A stretch of DNA of 29,993 bases from Bacteroidales bacterium UBA1219 (lineage in GTDB: Bacteria > Bacteroidota > Bacteroidia > Bacteroidales > P3). The stretch covers positions 215 to 30,207 of the forward strand of contig DBXF01000007.1 in NCBI GenBank assembly GCA_002309295.1, in the 5' to 3' direction. Positions 7,065 through 14,338 of the stretch are shown one piece after another (the stretch's first letter is position 1; each line of letters begins with the position of its first letter). Below the pieces are notes generated by a model. It did no database searches and was not told where the DNA came from. It was given only the letters and a program-made list of their open reading frames with translations. The position numbers were made by a program, and so were the translations under genes.

Positions 7065-7345
7065 CGACATGTCGCCTCTCTCCGAGAGGCCATCAATGCG
7101 CATTCCCCAATACACCACACTTCGGCTTTGCCTCGTGTGGTGTTATACGCACCTTGGTGCGGTGTCGTCTCTCCGAGACTATCCCCGTGTCGGATTTTCA
7201 TTATCCATATCTATGACGCCCCACCGTGTCGGAGACACGGGATGCGCGTAGCGCACTTAACACCGCACAAGCCACAGGCGTAGTGCGGTGAGGAGCGGGG
7301 GCATGTGCGGCGCGGGGGCGCAGTGCGGTGAGGTGAGGTGGGATA
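7065..7345. repeat. Hairpin-rich tract downstream of the Y1 transposase
   Basis: At least eight short inverted repeats follow one another. They are GCCTCTC/GAGAGGC with loop TCC (7074-7090); the palindrome AATGCGCATT (7095-7104); ACACCACAC/GTGTGGTGT with an inner GGC/GCC (7112-7143); CGCACC/GGTGCG (7148-7161); GTCTC/GAGAC with loop TCC (7167-7179); CCGTGTC/GACACGG with loop GGA (7224-7240); TGCGC/GCGCA (7243-7255); and CACCGCAC/GTGCGGTG (7261-7290). Further copies of GTGCGGTG follow at 7323-7330. No supported ORF runs through it. The rest of the gap to 7456 is unremarkable. Confidence 0.7.
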
Positions 7346-7456
7346 TGCGGTGATGGGGCGCGGGCACAGCAGGTGGCGACATGCACAGCACCAAAACACA
7401 ATAAAACACCGACCATCGACGTTACAATATATATAAGAAAACAACTCATCATAAAT

Positions 7457-8278
7457 ATGAAACAGAAGTTACTGACTCTTTGTCTTTTACTGGCAACGAC
7501 ACTTGGCTTGACGGCCAAAGCCGACTGGTGTCCCGAACCCACGGGGGATTACGTGAACGACTACTCCAAGATGCTCTCCGACAGCGAGCGCGACAGCCTC
7601 GAACGCCGGATAAGGACATATATCGAACAGACTTCCAACCAAATACTTATAGTCATCACCCCTACCCTTCACGGCGAAGACATTATGACCGTCGGCACGA
7701 ACATCGGCCGCAAGTGGGGCATCGGACAGAAAGGGCTCAACAACGGCGTGGTAATTCTTATCAAATCTAAGACCGAAGCCGAGCCCAACGGCGACGTGGC
7801 GATACTGCCCGGCTACGGACTGGAGGGCGCGTTGCCCGACGCTTTCTGCAAGGACATCACCGAGGACATGGCGCTGTTTCTGGGCGAAGGCCGCTATTTC
7901 GAGGCCCTGACCGCGGCGCTTAGCACGCTGGAACCTGTGTGCAAAGGCGAATACGACTACGAGCGTTACAAAAAGACCTACCGTCCGGAGCGCAACGGCC
8001 TCTCCGACTCCTCGGCAAATAAAATAACGTGGGGCGTGATGGGTGGCGGACTGTTGGCAATGATACTTTACATGCGTCGCAAGAAGAAAAAAGCCGTCGC
8101 CTACCGCGCGGAACATCCCGAAGAATACGCCAGAGCTAACGTCAACCCGGACGACGAGATATACGATGACGACGATGACTCATCCTCCTACGATGACGAT
8201 GATGATGACGATGACTCCTACGACAGCAGCTACGGTGGCGGCGACTTCGGCGGCGGCGGCGCACATAGCAGTTTCTAA
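7457..8278 (+). CDS. Exported TPM-domain membrane protein with Asp-rich tail
   Basis: A 273-residue protein. Residues 1-22 are a signal peptide (ending TAKA). Residues about 28-165 form a TPM domain (PF04536): VNDYSKMLSDSERDSLERRI, QILIVITPTLHGEDI, WGIGQKGLNNGVVILI, and AILPGYGLEGALPD. A single transmembrane segment lies near 191-206, followed by a basic RRKKKK stop-transfer. The C-terminal tail is highly acidic (poly-Asp around 235-255) and ends in a glycine-rich GGGDFGGGGAHSSF, the usual end of this family. TPM proteins are envelope proteins linked to photosystem repair in plants and of poorly defined role in bacteria. The ATG at 7457 is chosen because it begins the signal peptide; the open frame extends further upstream to 7373 into the hairpin tract. 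Function is unassigned beyond the domain. Confidence 0.85.
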   Translation: MKQKLLTLCLLLATTLGLTAKADWCPEPTGDYVNDYSKMLSDSERDSLERRIRTYIEQTSNQILIVITPTLHGEDIMTVGTNIGRKWGIGQKGLNNGVVILIKSKTEAEPNGDVAILPGYGLEGALPDAFCKDITEDMALFLGEGRYFEALTAALSTLEPVCKGEYDYERYKKTYRPERNGLSDSSANKITWGVMGGGLLAMILYMRRKKKKAVAYRAEHPEEYARANVNPDDEIYDDDDDSSSYDDDDDDDDSYDSSYGGGDFGGGGAHSSF

Positions 8279-8282
8279 AAAC

Positions 8283-8340
8283 ACATAAATAACTGGGGAA
8301 AAAGTGTAGTTCCACAACATTTTTCCCCAGTTATTTATGT
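8283..8340. repeat. Perfect 21-bp inverted repeat after the TPM gene
   Basis: Arms 8283-8303 and 8320-8340 are perfectly complementary with a 16-nt loop. It starts 4 nt after the TPM gene stop. The T-run lies in the loop-side half of the 3' arm rather than after the stem, so it is not a textbook terminator. It may still end or stabilise the transcript. Confidence 0.8.
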
Positions 8341-8404
8341 AATTAGGTACTGGTTTCGACATTTGACAAAAAGGAAGTTTTTAAAATTATTTCAAAAAAA
8401 ATCA

Positions 8405-8412
8405 TATATTTG
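8405..8412 (+). promoter_or_regulatory. Putative -7 box of the zinc-finger-repeat gene
   Basis: TATATTTG followed by C, fitting TAnnTTTG, 48 nt upstream of the ATG at 8461. No clear -33 TTTG is seen. Confidence 0.5.
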
Positions 8413-8460
8413 CAAAATCATTAGCACAGAGATTTTATCAACCCAACAACACTTAAGACA

Positions 8461-8952
8461 ATGAAACACAGAGGTTTGAAAATACTTGCAATATCGGTTG
8501 CAGTTATCGGACTGGCTTCGTTCACAGTCCTGAGACAGTCCCCAACGACTGACAGCACACCTACAACGCACGAACACTCAGCCGTTTGCGGCAAACAATG
8601 TCCCCGCTGCGAAGGCACAGGACGTATCACCAACCAATGCAATTTCTGCAACAACGGCTACCGCGAATGCCAGCTCTGCTACGGCAATAAAGAAATTCGC
8701 TGCACATACTGTCAGGGCGGCGGCAGCTTCCGTTGCAACCGTTGCGCCGGACGCGGATACATAGGCGAGAGCGAATGTCCCGACTGCAACGCCTCCGGAC
8801 AGATAGAATGCAACCAATGTCACGGCACCGGACAGATAGCCTGCACCAGCTGCGGCGCTGAGGGCCACGTGGCATGCATGACCTGCGGTGGCAAAGGCTA
8901 CACCGAATGGAACTGCCCCGAATGTCGTGGCACAGGCGTGGTGGACGACTGA
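8461..8952 (+). CDS. Exported protein made of DnaJ-type CxxCxGxG repeats
   Basis: A 163-residue protein. Residues 1-24 form a signal peptide or signal anchor (LKILAISVAVIGLASFTVL). From residue 43 to the end it is almost only cysteine-rich repeats: I count ten CxxC units, including CPRCEGTG, CTYCQGGG, CNRCAGRG, CNQCHGTG, CMTCGGKG and CPECRGTG. In DnaJ/Hsp40 four such motifs form two zinc sites that bind unfolded proteins. Here there is no J-domain and no C-terminal peptide-binding domain, and the repeats appear to be exported. It is transcribed from its own putative promoter between two other exported small proteins. A role in binding zinc or partner proteins in the envelope is plausible but not shown. 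Confidence 0.8.
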   Translation: MKHRGLKILAISVAVIGLASFTVLRQSPTTDSTPTTHEHSAVCGKQCPRCEGTGRITNQCNFCNNGYRECQLCYGNKEIRCTYCQGGGSFRCNRCAGRGYIGESECPDCNASGQIECNQCHGTGQIACTSCGAEGHVACMTCGGKGYTEWNCPECRGTGVVDD

Positions 8953-9028
8953 TAAACTATCAGCTCAGTAAATCCATTATTTTCTCCTGCTCGCTTCGCT
9001 CACGAGATCTTGTAAATCTTGTAAATTA

Positions 9029-9049
9029 GAAACATTCTGTGAATGTTTC
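9029..9049. repeat. Palindrome related to the 42-nt element
   Basis: Perfect 9-nt arms GAAACATTC/GAATGTTTC around TGT. They differ by only one or two bases from the hairpin of the 42-nt elements at 4901-4921 and 28249-28269. The left flank (TTCTCCTGCTCGCTTCGCT) is only partly similar. Confidence 0.6.
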
Positions 9050-9146
9050 AACAATACAAAAAACAATTAGACATCCCTTGGGTACAGCAGCGGAAACAAT
9101 CCAAAACAATTTCACAAATAAAGTACATTTAAACATTATAAAAAAT

Positions 9147-9620
9147 ATGAAACGACTGATTCTTTTGGCGGCGATATTGGTTTCGCCGCTGCTGGCCACG
9201 GCCCAGGCCATTGGTCTCGACAACGGGAAAGCCCTTCCTGATTCTGTTTTCATTGCCATCAACGACGACAATGTGTTTTCCAAATGTTTTAGCAACTGCG
9301 ACCTCAACAACGACGGTTTTGTGAGCTATGCCGAGGCCAAGAAAGCCACCAAGCTGTACCTCGACTACGGCGGCCGCAAGAACATCATCTCCGACTACTC
9401 GTTTTTGAAGCACTTCCCCAACCTCACCGAGTTCTCCATCGGCAACACCCCCGTGGAGAGCATCGACCTGAGCGTATGCCCTAAGCTGGAAAAAATTAGT
9501 CTGCGCAACGGACTGTGGGTTAAGACGATAACCATCTCGCACAGCTGCACACCGCAGTTTTTCTTCCCCTTCCACGACGATGACATCGTTATCAAACGCG
9601 TAAGGACTGACAAGTTTTAA
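9147..9620 (+). CDS. Small secreted EF-hand protein
   Basis: A 157-residue protein. Residues 1-20 are a signal peptide (MKRLILLAAILVSPLLATAQ). A canonical EF-hand calcium loop, DLNNDGFVSYAEA, lies near residues 52-64, followed by an LRR-like stretch (FPNLTEFSIGNTPVESIDLSVCPKLEKISLRN). The single EF-hand and short length suggest a calcium-binding exported protein of unknown role. The ATG at 9147 is chosen because it begins the signal peptide; the frame is open to 9039, but that would put 36 hydrophilic residues ahead of it. A terminator follows. Confidence 0.8.
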   Translation: MKRLILLAAILVSPLLATAQAIGLDNGKALPDSVFIAINDDNVFSKCFSNCDLNNDGFVSYAEAKKATKLYLDYGGRKNIISDYSFLKHFPNLTEFSIGNTPVESIDLSVCPKLEKISLRNGLWVKTITISHSCTPQFFFPFHDDDIVIKRVRTDKF

Positions 9621-9642
9621 AAAGTAACGACTTTGAGATACC

Positions 9643-9673
9643 AAACGCTTTCCACACGGAGGGCGTTTTTTTT
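9643..9673 (+). terminator. Terminator of the EF-hand gene
   Basis: An 11-bp stem (9643-9653 with 9658-9668, two G-U pairs), loop ACAC, then a run of eight T. It lies 22 nt after the stop. Confidence 0.85.
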
Positions 9674-10001
9674 GTCGCAAAAACGATGTTCAATAATTTT
9701 GAACAAATCTGTGAAATTGAACAAAATCACTGCAAAGTTACTAATAATAAATGATATATGCAAATATTATTTCAAAATATTGCAATGATTTTCAAAATTT
9801 GTAACATTACGTCCACAAACGTTGCGTCCCAACAACTAAATAATAATCCACAAAACAGTTCCGAATTCCGAGTTGGCTGCGCCGAGCTAAAGGTTCCGAA
9901 TTCCGAATTATCTCAACACGCAACGCCATATCCCACAACACTTTGCAATATTTTGTGAATAACATCGCGGCCGTCTAATCCAACGGAACGGAAAAAAACA
10001 T
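9674..10001. other. AT-rich intergenic region before the transketolase operon
   Basis: About 330 bases without a supported gene. It has several GTTCAA/TTGAAC half-sites around 9688-9725, a heptad array at 9857-9912, and the promoter near 10002. No RNA gene is evident. Confidence 0.5.
9857..9912. repeat. Heptad tandem array, eight units
   Basis: Eight in-phase 7-bp units, of which the first two and the sixth and seventh are AGTTCCG/AATTCCG-like and the middle ones are degenerate. The unit type matches the array at 21258-21285. Confidence 0.65.
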
Positions 10002-10009
10002 TATCTTTG
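10002..10009 (+). promoter_or_regulatory. Putative -7 box of the split-transketolase operon
   Basis: TATCTTTG followed by C, fitting TAnnTTTG, about 20 nt upstream of the ATG at 10029. No TTTG is seen at -33. Confidence 0.55.
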
Positions 10010-10028
10010 CAAAAAAACCAGACTTTAG

Positions 10029-10877
10029 ATGAAAACAGTTATAGAATTGCAAGACATTGCCAAACAGGTACGTAGGGATATCGTACGTATGACAAACAAA
10101 GCCAAATCGGGACACCCGGGCGGCTCGTTGGGCTGCACCGAGTTCATGACAGCCCTCTATTTCAACATAATGAACGTGGAGCCAAGCCGTTTCAACATGG
10201 AAGGCCGTGGCGAGGACATGTTCTTTATGTCTAACGGCCACATCACCCCCGTGCTGTACAGCGTTATGGCGCGTCGCGGCTATTTCCCCGTCGACGAGCT
10301 CAACACATTCCGTTTCCTCGGCACACGCCTGCAGGGACACCCCTCCACAGCCCACAACCTGCCGGGCATACGCATGGCCTCCGGCTCGCTGGGACAGGGA
10401 CTCTCCGTGGCCATAGGCGCGGCCATTGCCAAGAAAATGGACGGCGACAACAGCCTCGTATTCAGCCTGCACGGCGACGGCGAGCTGGAAGAAGGACAGA
10501 TTTGGGAAGCCGTGATGTTCGCCGGCTCCAAACATGTGGACAACCTCATCGCCACAGTTGACTACAACGGCCAGCAGATCGACGGAACGGTGGACGCCGT
10601 GATGTCGCTGGGCAACCTGCAAGCCAAATGGGAAGCCTTCGGATGGCAGGTGGTGAACATCGCCAACGGCAACGACATGCAGCAGGTGGTCGACGGCCTC
10701 AACGCCGCCAAAGCCCTCACAGGAAAAGGCAAACCCATTGCAGTGATAATGAAAACCGAGATGGGCTACGGCGTGGATTTCATGCAAGGCACCAACAAAT
10801 ACCACGGCACACCGCCGTCGGACGAAGAACTGGCCAAAGCCCTCCCGCAACTCGAAGAAACACTCGGCGACTATTGA
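10029..10877 (+). CDS. Transketolase, N-terminal (ThDP-binding) subunit
   Basis: A 282-residue subunit of a split transketolase, which transfers two-carbon ketol units in the non-oxidative pentose phosphate pathway using thiamine diphosphate and Mg2+. Visible motifs: SGHPGGSLGCTEF (27-39), SNGHITPVLY (68-77), GHP and GIRMASGSLGQGLSVAIGAA (103-132), and the ThDP/metal motif GDG (149-151) running to DYN (178-180). The length fits the N-terminal halves of two-gene transketolases seen in archaea and various bacteria. The stop overlaps the start of the next gene (TGATG), so the two are translationally coupled. The catalytic partner domain is encoded at 12283-13239, on the other side of the VWA gene. 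Confidence 0.93.
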   Translation: MKTVIELQDIAKQVRRDIVRMTNKAKSGHPGGSLGCTEFMTALYFNIMNVEPSRFNMEGRGEDMFFMSNGHITPVLYSVMARRGYFPVDELNTFRFLGTRLQGHPSTAHNLPGIRMASGSLGQGLSVAIGAAIAKKMDGDNSLVFSLHGDGELEEGQIWEAVMFAGSKHVDNLIATVDYNGQQIDGTVDAVMSLGNLQAKWEAFGWQVVNIANGNDMQQVVDGLNAAKALTGKGKPIAVIMKTEMGYGVDFMQGTNKYHGTPPSDEELAKALPQLEETLGDY

Positions 10878-12262
10878 TGAAACGACTCTGCCTCATATTG
10901 TCGATGCTGCTGTTGCTTACGGCGACGCAGGCACAGAAAAAACGTGTGCCCGCCAACCCGTTGGGCGACAAGACGCATGTATTGCTCATACTCGACTGCT
11001 CCAGCAGTATGTGGAACAAATGGCAGAGCGACTCCAAGATAAAAGTCACACAGGCCGTGCTGCTCAAATTCATGGACAGCATCTCGCACCAGAACAACGT
11101 GGAATTCGCCATGCGCGTGTTCGGACATCTGAACAAGAACGACCGCGGCACACGTCTCGAAGTGCCTTTCGAATACGACAACAACTACAAGATCAAGAGT
11201 AAGATCAAGACCCTTGTTCCTCAGGGCGGATGCACCGCCACATCGGCACTCTCGAACGCCCTCAACGACTTCCCGCAAGGAGCGTCGTCGCGCAACATCA
11301 TACTTATCATCACCGACGGTCTCGACGACTGCGGCGACGATATCTGCCAGTCGGCACGCGAGGTGCAGACCAGCGGTATGGTGGTGAAGACCTTCATCAT
11401 CGGCATCGGCGACAAGCGCAACTTCAAAAAGGACCTCAGCTGCGCAGGCAAGTTCTTCCACGTCCCCAACGAGGAGAACTACATAAAAACGCTGTACAAC
11501 GTCTATGCCATGGCCGAACAGCAGGCCGAGGTAACCCTTTCGGTGAACGACCTCAGCGGAAAGGCCTACGAAACCACGACTCCAGTGGTGTTTTACGACA
11601 AACAGACCGGGATGCCGCGTTTCCAGACCATCTACACCTGCAACAGCAAAACACAGCCCGACACCTTCAAAATGGACCCGCTGATAGACTACAACGTAAC
11701 TTTCCTCACCAATCCGCCAAAGACCATCAGCAATGTAAAACTGCTCAGCAACCAAGTGAACAACCTGAGTATCAAGGCAGAACAAGGATATTTACGTGTG
11801 CGTTTCGACGGCAAGCGGATACTTTTCGCCATTCCCGAATACAAAGTGTCGGTGCGCGACGCCGCCACCAACGCCCTTGTCAACGTGCAGGCGATGCACA
11901 CCACAGAGCCTTATATCACAGGACGTTACACCGTTGAGGTGCACACCCTCCCCACCATCGTCATCAACGATGTGGACATCAACTACACATCTTCCACCGA
12001 CCTCACCATCCCCTCGCCCGGACTGGCGGTGATAAACAAACCCAAAGGCATCTACAGAGGCTGCATCCTCTCCATCGACGAAGTTACGGGCAAAGCCGAC
12101 ATCATCTACACCCTCGACGAGGAAAAGATGGTGGAACACCTGCCCATAATGCCCGGCGAATACATAGTGATGCTTCAGGACAAAGAGGAATACGGCAACA
12201 AAACGATAACAAAACAACGGTTCAAGATAGAATCGGCACAACAGACGAACATAAATTTCTAA
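10877..12262 (+). CDS. Exported von Willebrand factor A domain protein
   Basis: A 461-residue protein. Residues 1-20 are a signal peptide (LLLLTATQAQ). A VWA domain spans about 33-215 with an intact MIDAS: D40-x-S42-x-S44 in LLILDCSSSMW, Thr120 in GGCTATSALSNAL, and Asp147 in IIITDG-type sequence (IILIITDGLDDCGDD). After it come about 240 residues of probable beta-sandwich repeats (for example AEVTLSVNDLSGKAYETTTPVVFYD and GYLRVRFDGKRI). The ATG at 10877 overlaps the transketolase N-subunit stop by one base, and the second transketolase gene begins 20 nt after its stop. It is therefore cotranscribed in the middle of a metabolic operon. A periplasmic or surface metal-dependent protein-binding role is typical of VWA; its link to transketolase is unknown. 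Confidence 0.85.
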   Translation: MKRLCLILSMLLLLTATQAQKKRVPANPLGDKTHVLLILDCSSSMWNKWQSDSKIKVTQAVLLKFMDSISHQNNVEFAMRVFGHLNKNDRGTRLEVPFEYDNNYKIKSKIKTLVPQGGCTATSALSNALNDFPQGASSRNIILIITDGLDDCGDDICQSAREVQTSGMVVKTFIIGIGDKRNFKKDLSCAGKFFHVPNEENYIKTLYNVYAMAEQQAEVTLSVNDLSGKAYETTTPVVFYDKQTGMPRFQTIYTCNSKTQPDTFKMDPLIDYNVTFLTNPPKTISNVKLLSNQVNNLSIKAEQGYLRVRFDGKRILFAIPEYKVSVRDAATNALVNVQAMHTTEPYITGRYTVEVHTLPTIVINDVDINYTSSTDLTIPSPGLAVINKPKGIYRGCILSIDEVTGKADIIYTLDEEKMVEHLPIMPGEYIVMLQDKEEYGNKTITKQRFKIESAQQTNINF

Positions 12263-12282
12263 CGCATAAAACATTAAACACC

Positions 12283-13239
12283 ATGATAAACATACCCGAA
12301 AACATAGCAATGAAAGACCTCCGCAGCGGATTTGGCGAAGGTTTGGTGGAAGCAGGTCGCCGCAACCCCAATGTGGTGGCTCTGAGCGCCGACGTTACCG
12401 GCTCCGTAAAGATGGACGGTTTCGCCAAGACCTTCCCCGAAAGGTTCGTGCAGTGCGGCATAGCCGAAGCCAATATGACGGGCATCGCCGCCGGAATGTC
12501 GCTCAACGGCAAAATTCCCTTCCTCGGAGGCTTCGCCGAGTTCGTCACAGGACGTATCTACGACCAGATCCGTCAGGTGGTGGCCTATTCCAACAAAAAC
12601 GTGAAAATCTGCGGCAGCCACGCCGGCATCACCCTCGGCGAGGACGGCGCCACACACCAGACCATGGAGGACATAGGACTGATGAAAGCCCTGCCCAACA
12701 TGACAGTGCTTGTTCCCTGCGACGCCAACCAGACTTTCAACGCCACCCTTGCCGCCGCCGAGCACAACGGTCCCGTGTACCTGCGCTACGGTCGTCCGAA
12801 AATGCCCAACTTCACCGACATCAACGAGCCGTTCATCATCGGCAAGGCACAGATTCTGAACGATGGCAGCGACGTATCCATCATTGCCACCGGACACCTT
12901 GTGTGGGAAGCCATACAAGCCGCCATCGCCCTCGAAAAAGAAGGCATCAGCGCCGAAGTGATAAACATACACACCATAAAACCTCTCGACAGCGAAGCCA
13001 TCATTGCCAGCGCCCGCAAGACCGGCGCCGTGGTGACCTGCGAAGAGCACTCACTCTACAACGGCCTCACCGACAGCGTGGCACATGTGCTGTCGACCAA
13101 CTGCCCAACACCTATGAGTTTTGTGGCAATGGAAGACCGTTTTGGCGAATCGGGCACCCCCGCACAGCTGATGGAACACTTCGGACTGAAAAGCGGCAAT
13201 ATCGTCAATGCCGTTCACAAAGTACTGAAGATGAAATAA
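12283..13239 (+). CDS. Transketolase, C-terminal (pyrimidine-binding) subunit
   Basis: A 318-residue subunit containing the pyrimidine-binding and C-terminal domains. Motifs: LSADVTGSVKM, the catalytic-glutamate motif CGIAEANMTGIAAGMSLNG (58-76), GSHAGITLGEDGATHQTMEDIGLMKALPNM, and a transketolase_C region beginning near INEPFIIGKAQIL, with VINIHTIKPLD and CEEHSLYNGL. It pairs with the N-terminal subunit at 10029-10877 to form the active enzyme. It is the third gene of the operon, closed by a terminator 27 nt downstream. An alternative ATG at codon 10 (MKDLRSGFG) is possible; the first ATG is used for lack of contrary evidence. Confidence 0.93.
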   Translation: MINIPENIAMKDLRSGFGEGLVEAGRRNPNVVALSADVTGSVKMDGFAKTFPERFVQCGIAEANMTGIAAGMSLNGKIPFLGGFAEFVTGRIYDQIRQVVAYSNKNVKICGSHAGITLGEDGATHQTMEDIGLMKALPNMTVLVPCDANQTFNATLAAAEHNGPVYLRYGRPKMPNFTDINEPFIIGKAQILNDGSDVSIIATGHLVWEAIQAAIALEKEGISAEVINIHTIKPLDSEAIIASARKTGAVVTCEEHSLYNGLTDSVAHVLSTNCPTPMSFVAMEDRFGESGTPAQLMEHFGLKSGNIVNAVHKVLKMK

Positions 13240-13265
13240 ATAAAATTCGTTTTCTCGACAAAAAG

Positions 13266-13292
13266 AACTCCGTCTTTTGGCGGAGTTTTTTT
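13266..13292 (+). terminator. Terminator of the split-transketolase operon
   Basis: A 9-bp stem, AACTCCGTC with GGCGGAGTT (one T-G), loop TTTT, followed by a T-run to 13292. Confidence 0.88.
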
Positions 13293-13296
13293 ATAT

Positions 13297-13328
13297 TTTG
13301 CATATCTGCAAAAAAAATCGTAACTTTG
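13297..13328 (+). promoter_or_regulatory. Promoter of the porP operon
   Basis: TTTG (13297-13300), a 20-nt spacer and TAACTTTG (13321-13328) directly follow the preceding terminator, 20 nt before the ATG at 13349. Confidence 0.8.
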
Positions 13329-13348
13329 CTTTTGCAAATTATATACCT

Positions 13349-14338
13349 ATGCGCATAAGAAAATGGATACCAATACTATGCTTTATGGCGATGTCGGGCA
13401 TTGCCATAGGGCAGGATATCCATTTCTCGCAAGCGGACCTCAACCCGCTGTTTGTAAACCCCGCCTACACTGGCTTTTTCGAAGGTCGGGCACGCTTCAG
13501 CGCTTTCTACCGAAACCAGTGGGCCACGGTGAGCAACCCCTACCAAACACTCGCGGCCTCGGGGGAGGTGGGCATTATGCGTAACCGCTACAGCAACAGC
13601 GGATTAAGTCTGGGCGTGATGGTTACCGGCGACAAGGCGGGCACCCTCGGCTACGGCATAGCGCAGGCCGATATCACCCTTTCGTTCTTCAAGGCACTGA
13701 GCTACAGCAACGAAAATTTTATCTCTGCCGGCGTTACAGCAGGCTACGGCCAACGCGGTTTCAATCCGCAGAACGCCGAAATGACCGACCCCGACGAGGT
13801 TTTCGAACAAACCAGCCAGACCTACTACGACATAGGCGCCGGACTGATGTGGAGCGACCAGTTCACCGACGATTTCGGCTTACAGCTGGGCATCGCCGCC
13901 TACCACCTCAACCGGCCAAACATCTCGTACCTCAAACTCGACAGCACATACCTCGAGCCGAAATTCAACTTCTACCTCAATTTCAACATACGCACATCGC
14001 CCACACTCACGCTGCAACCTACTGTAATTCTGCAATTTCAGCAACAATATAGCGAATTTCTATACGGTCTGAAGGCGAGATACGACATCTCGAACCGCGC
14101 CTATTTCAAGAACAACCTCTTTGCCGGCGTTTTCTTCCGCCAGTTGGATGCCATTGTCATCACCGCTGGACTGGAGTACGACAACTGGGTGTTCGGCGCC
14201 GGATACGACGTAAATATCTCAGGACTGAAACCCGCCAGCCACACCGTGGGTGCCGTGGAGATAGGTCTTGTTTACCTTATCAAGGAAAAGAAACGTGTCA
14301 AGAAAGTAAAATCCATACCCTGCCCCACTTTCACATAA
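13349..14338 (+). CDS. PorP/SprF family type IX secretion membrane protein
   Basis: A 329-residue outer-membrane protein of the PorP/SprF family. It has a signal peptide (residues 1-20, ending AIGQ) and the diagnostic opening DIHFSQADLNPLFVNPAYTGFFEGRARFSAFYRNQW. After it come alternating beta-strand segments expected for a 14-stranded barrel (YGIAQADITLSFF, GLQLGIAAYHLN, NFRTSPTL-type strands) and the C-terminal DNWVFGAGYDVNISGLKPAS. In T9SS, PorP/SprF proteins link cargo or gliding adhesins to the PorK/PorN machinery. The ATG at 13349 is preferred because it starts the signal peptide and lies just after the promoter. Its TAA overlaps the next ATG by one base. Whether it is the core porP or a cargo-specific paralogue cannot be decided here. 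Confidence 0.9.
   Translation: MRIRKWIPILCFMAMSGIAIGQDIHFSQADLNPLFVNPAYTGFFEGRARFSAFYRNQWATVSNPYQTLAASGEVGIMRNRYSNSGLSLGVMVTGDKAGTLGYGIAQADITLSFFKALSYSNENFISAGVTAGYGQRGFNPQNAEMTDPDEVFEQTSQTYYDIGAGLMWSDQFTDDFGLQLGIAAYHLNRPNISYLKLDSTYLEPKFNFYLNFNIRTSPTLTLQPTVILQFQQQYSEFLYGLKARYDISNRAYFKNNLFAGVFFRQLDAIVITAGLEYDNWVFGAGYDVNISGLKPASHTVGAVEIGLVYLIKEKKRVKKVKSIPCPTFT

Noticed and set aside
9758..9958. A 66-codon ORF upstream of the transketolase operon
   Set aside because: It spans the heptad array and low-complexity AT-rich DNA, with no promoter and no protein features.
10029..13239. Frameshifted or interrupted single transketolase gene
   Set aside because: Both halves have their own start, complete domains and proper ends, and the gene between them is intact with a signal peptide and MIDAS. 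This is a split enzyme, not a broken one.
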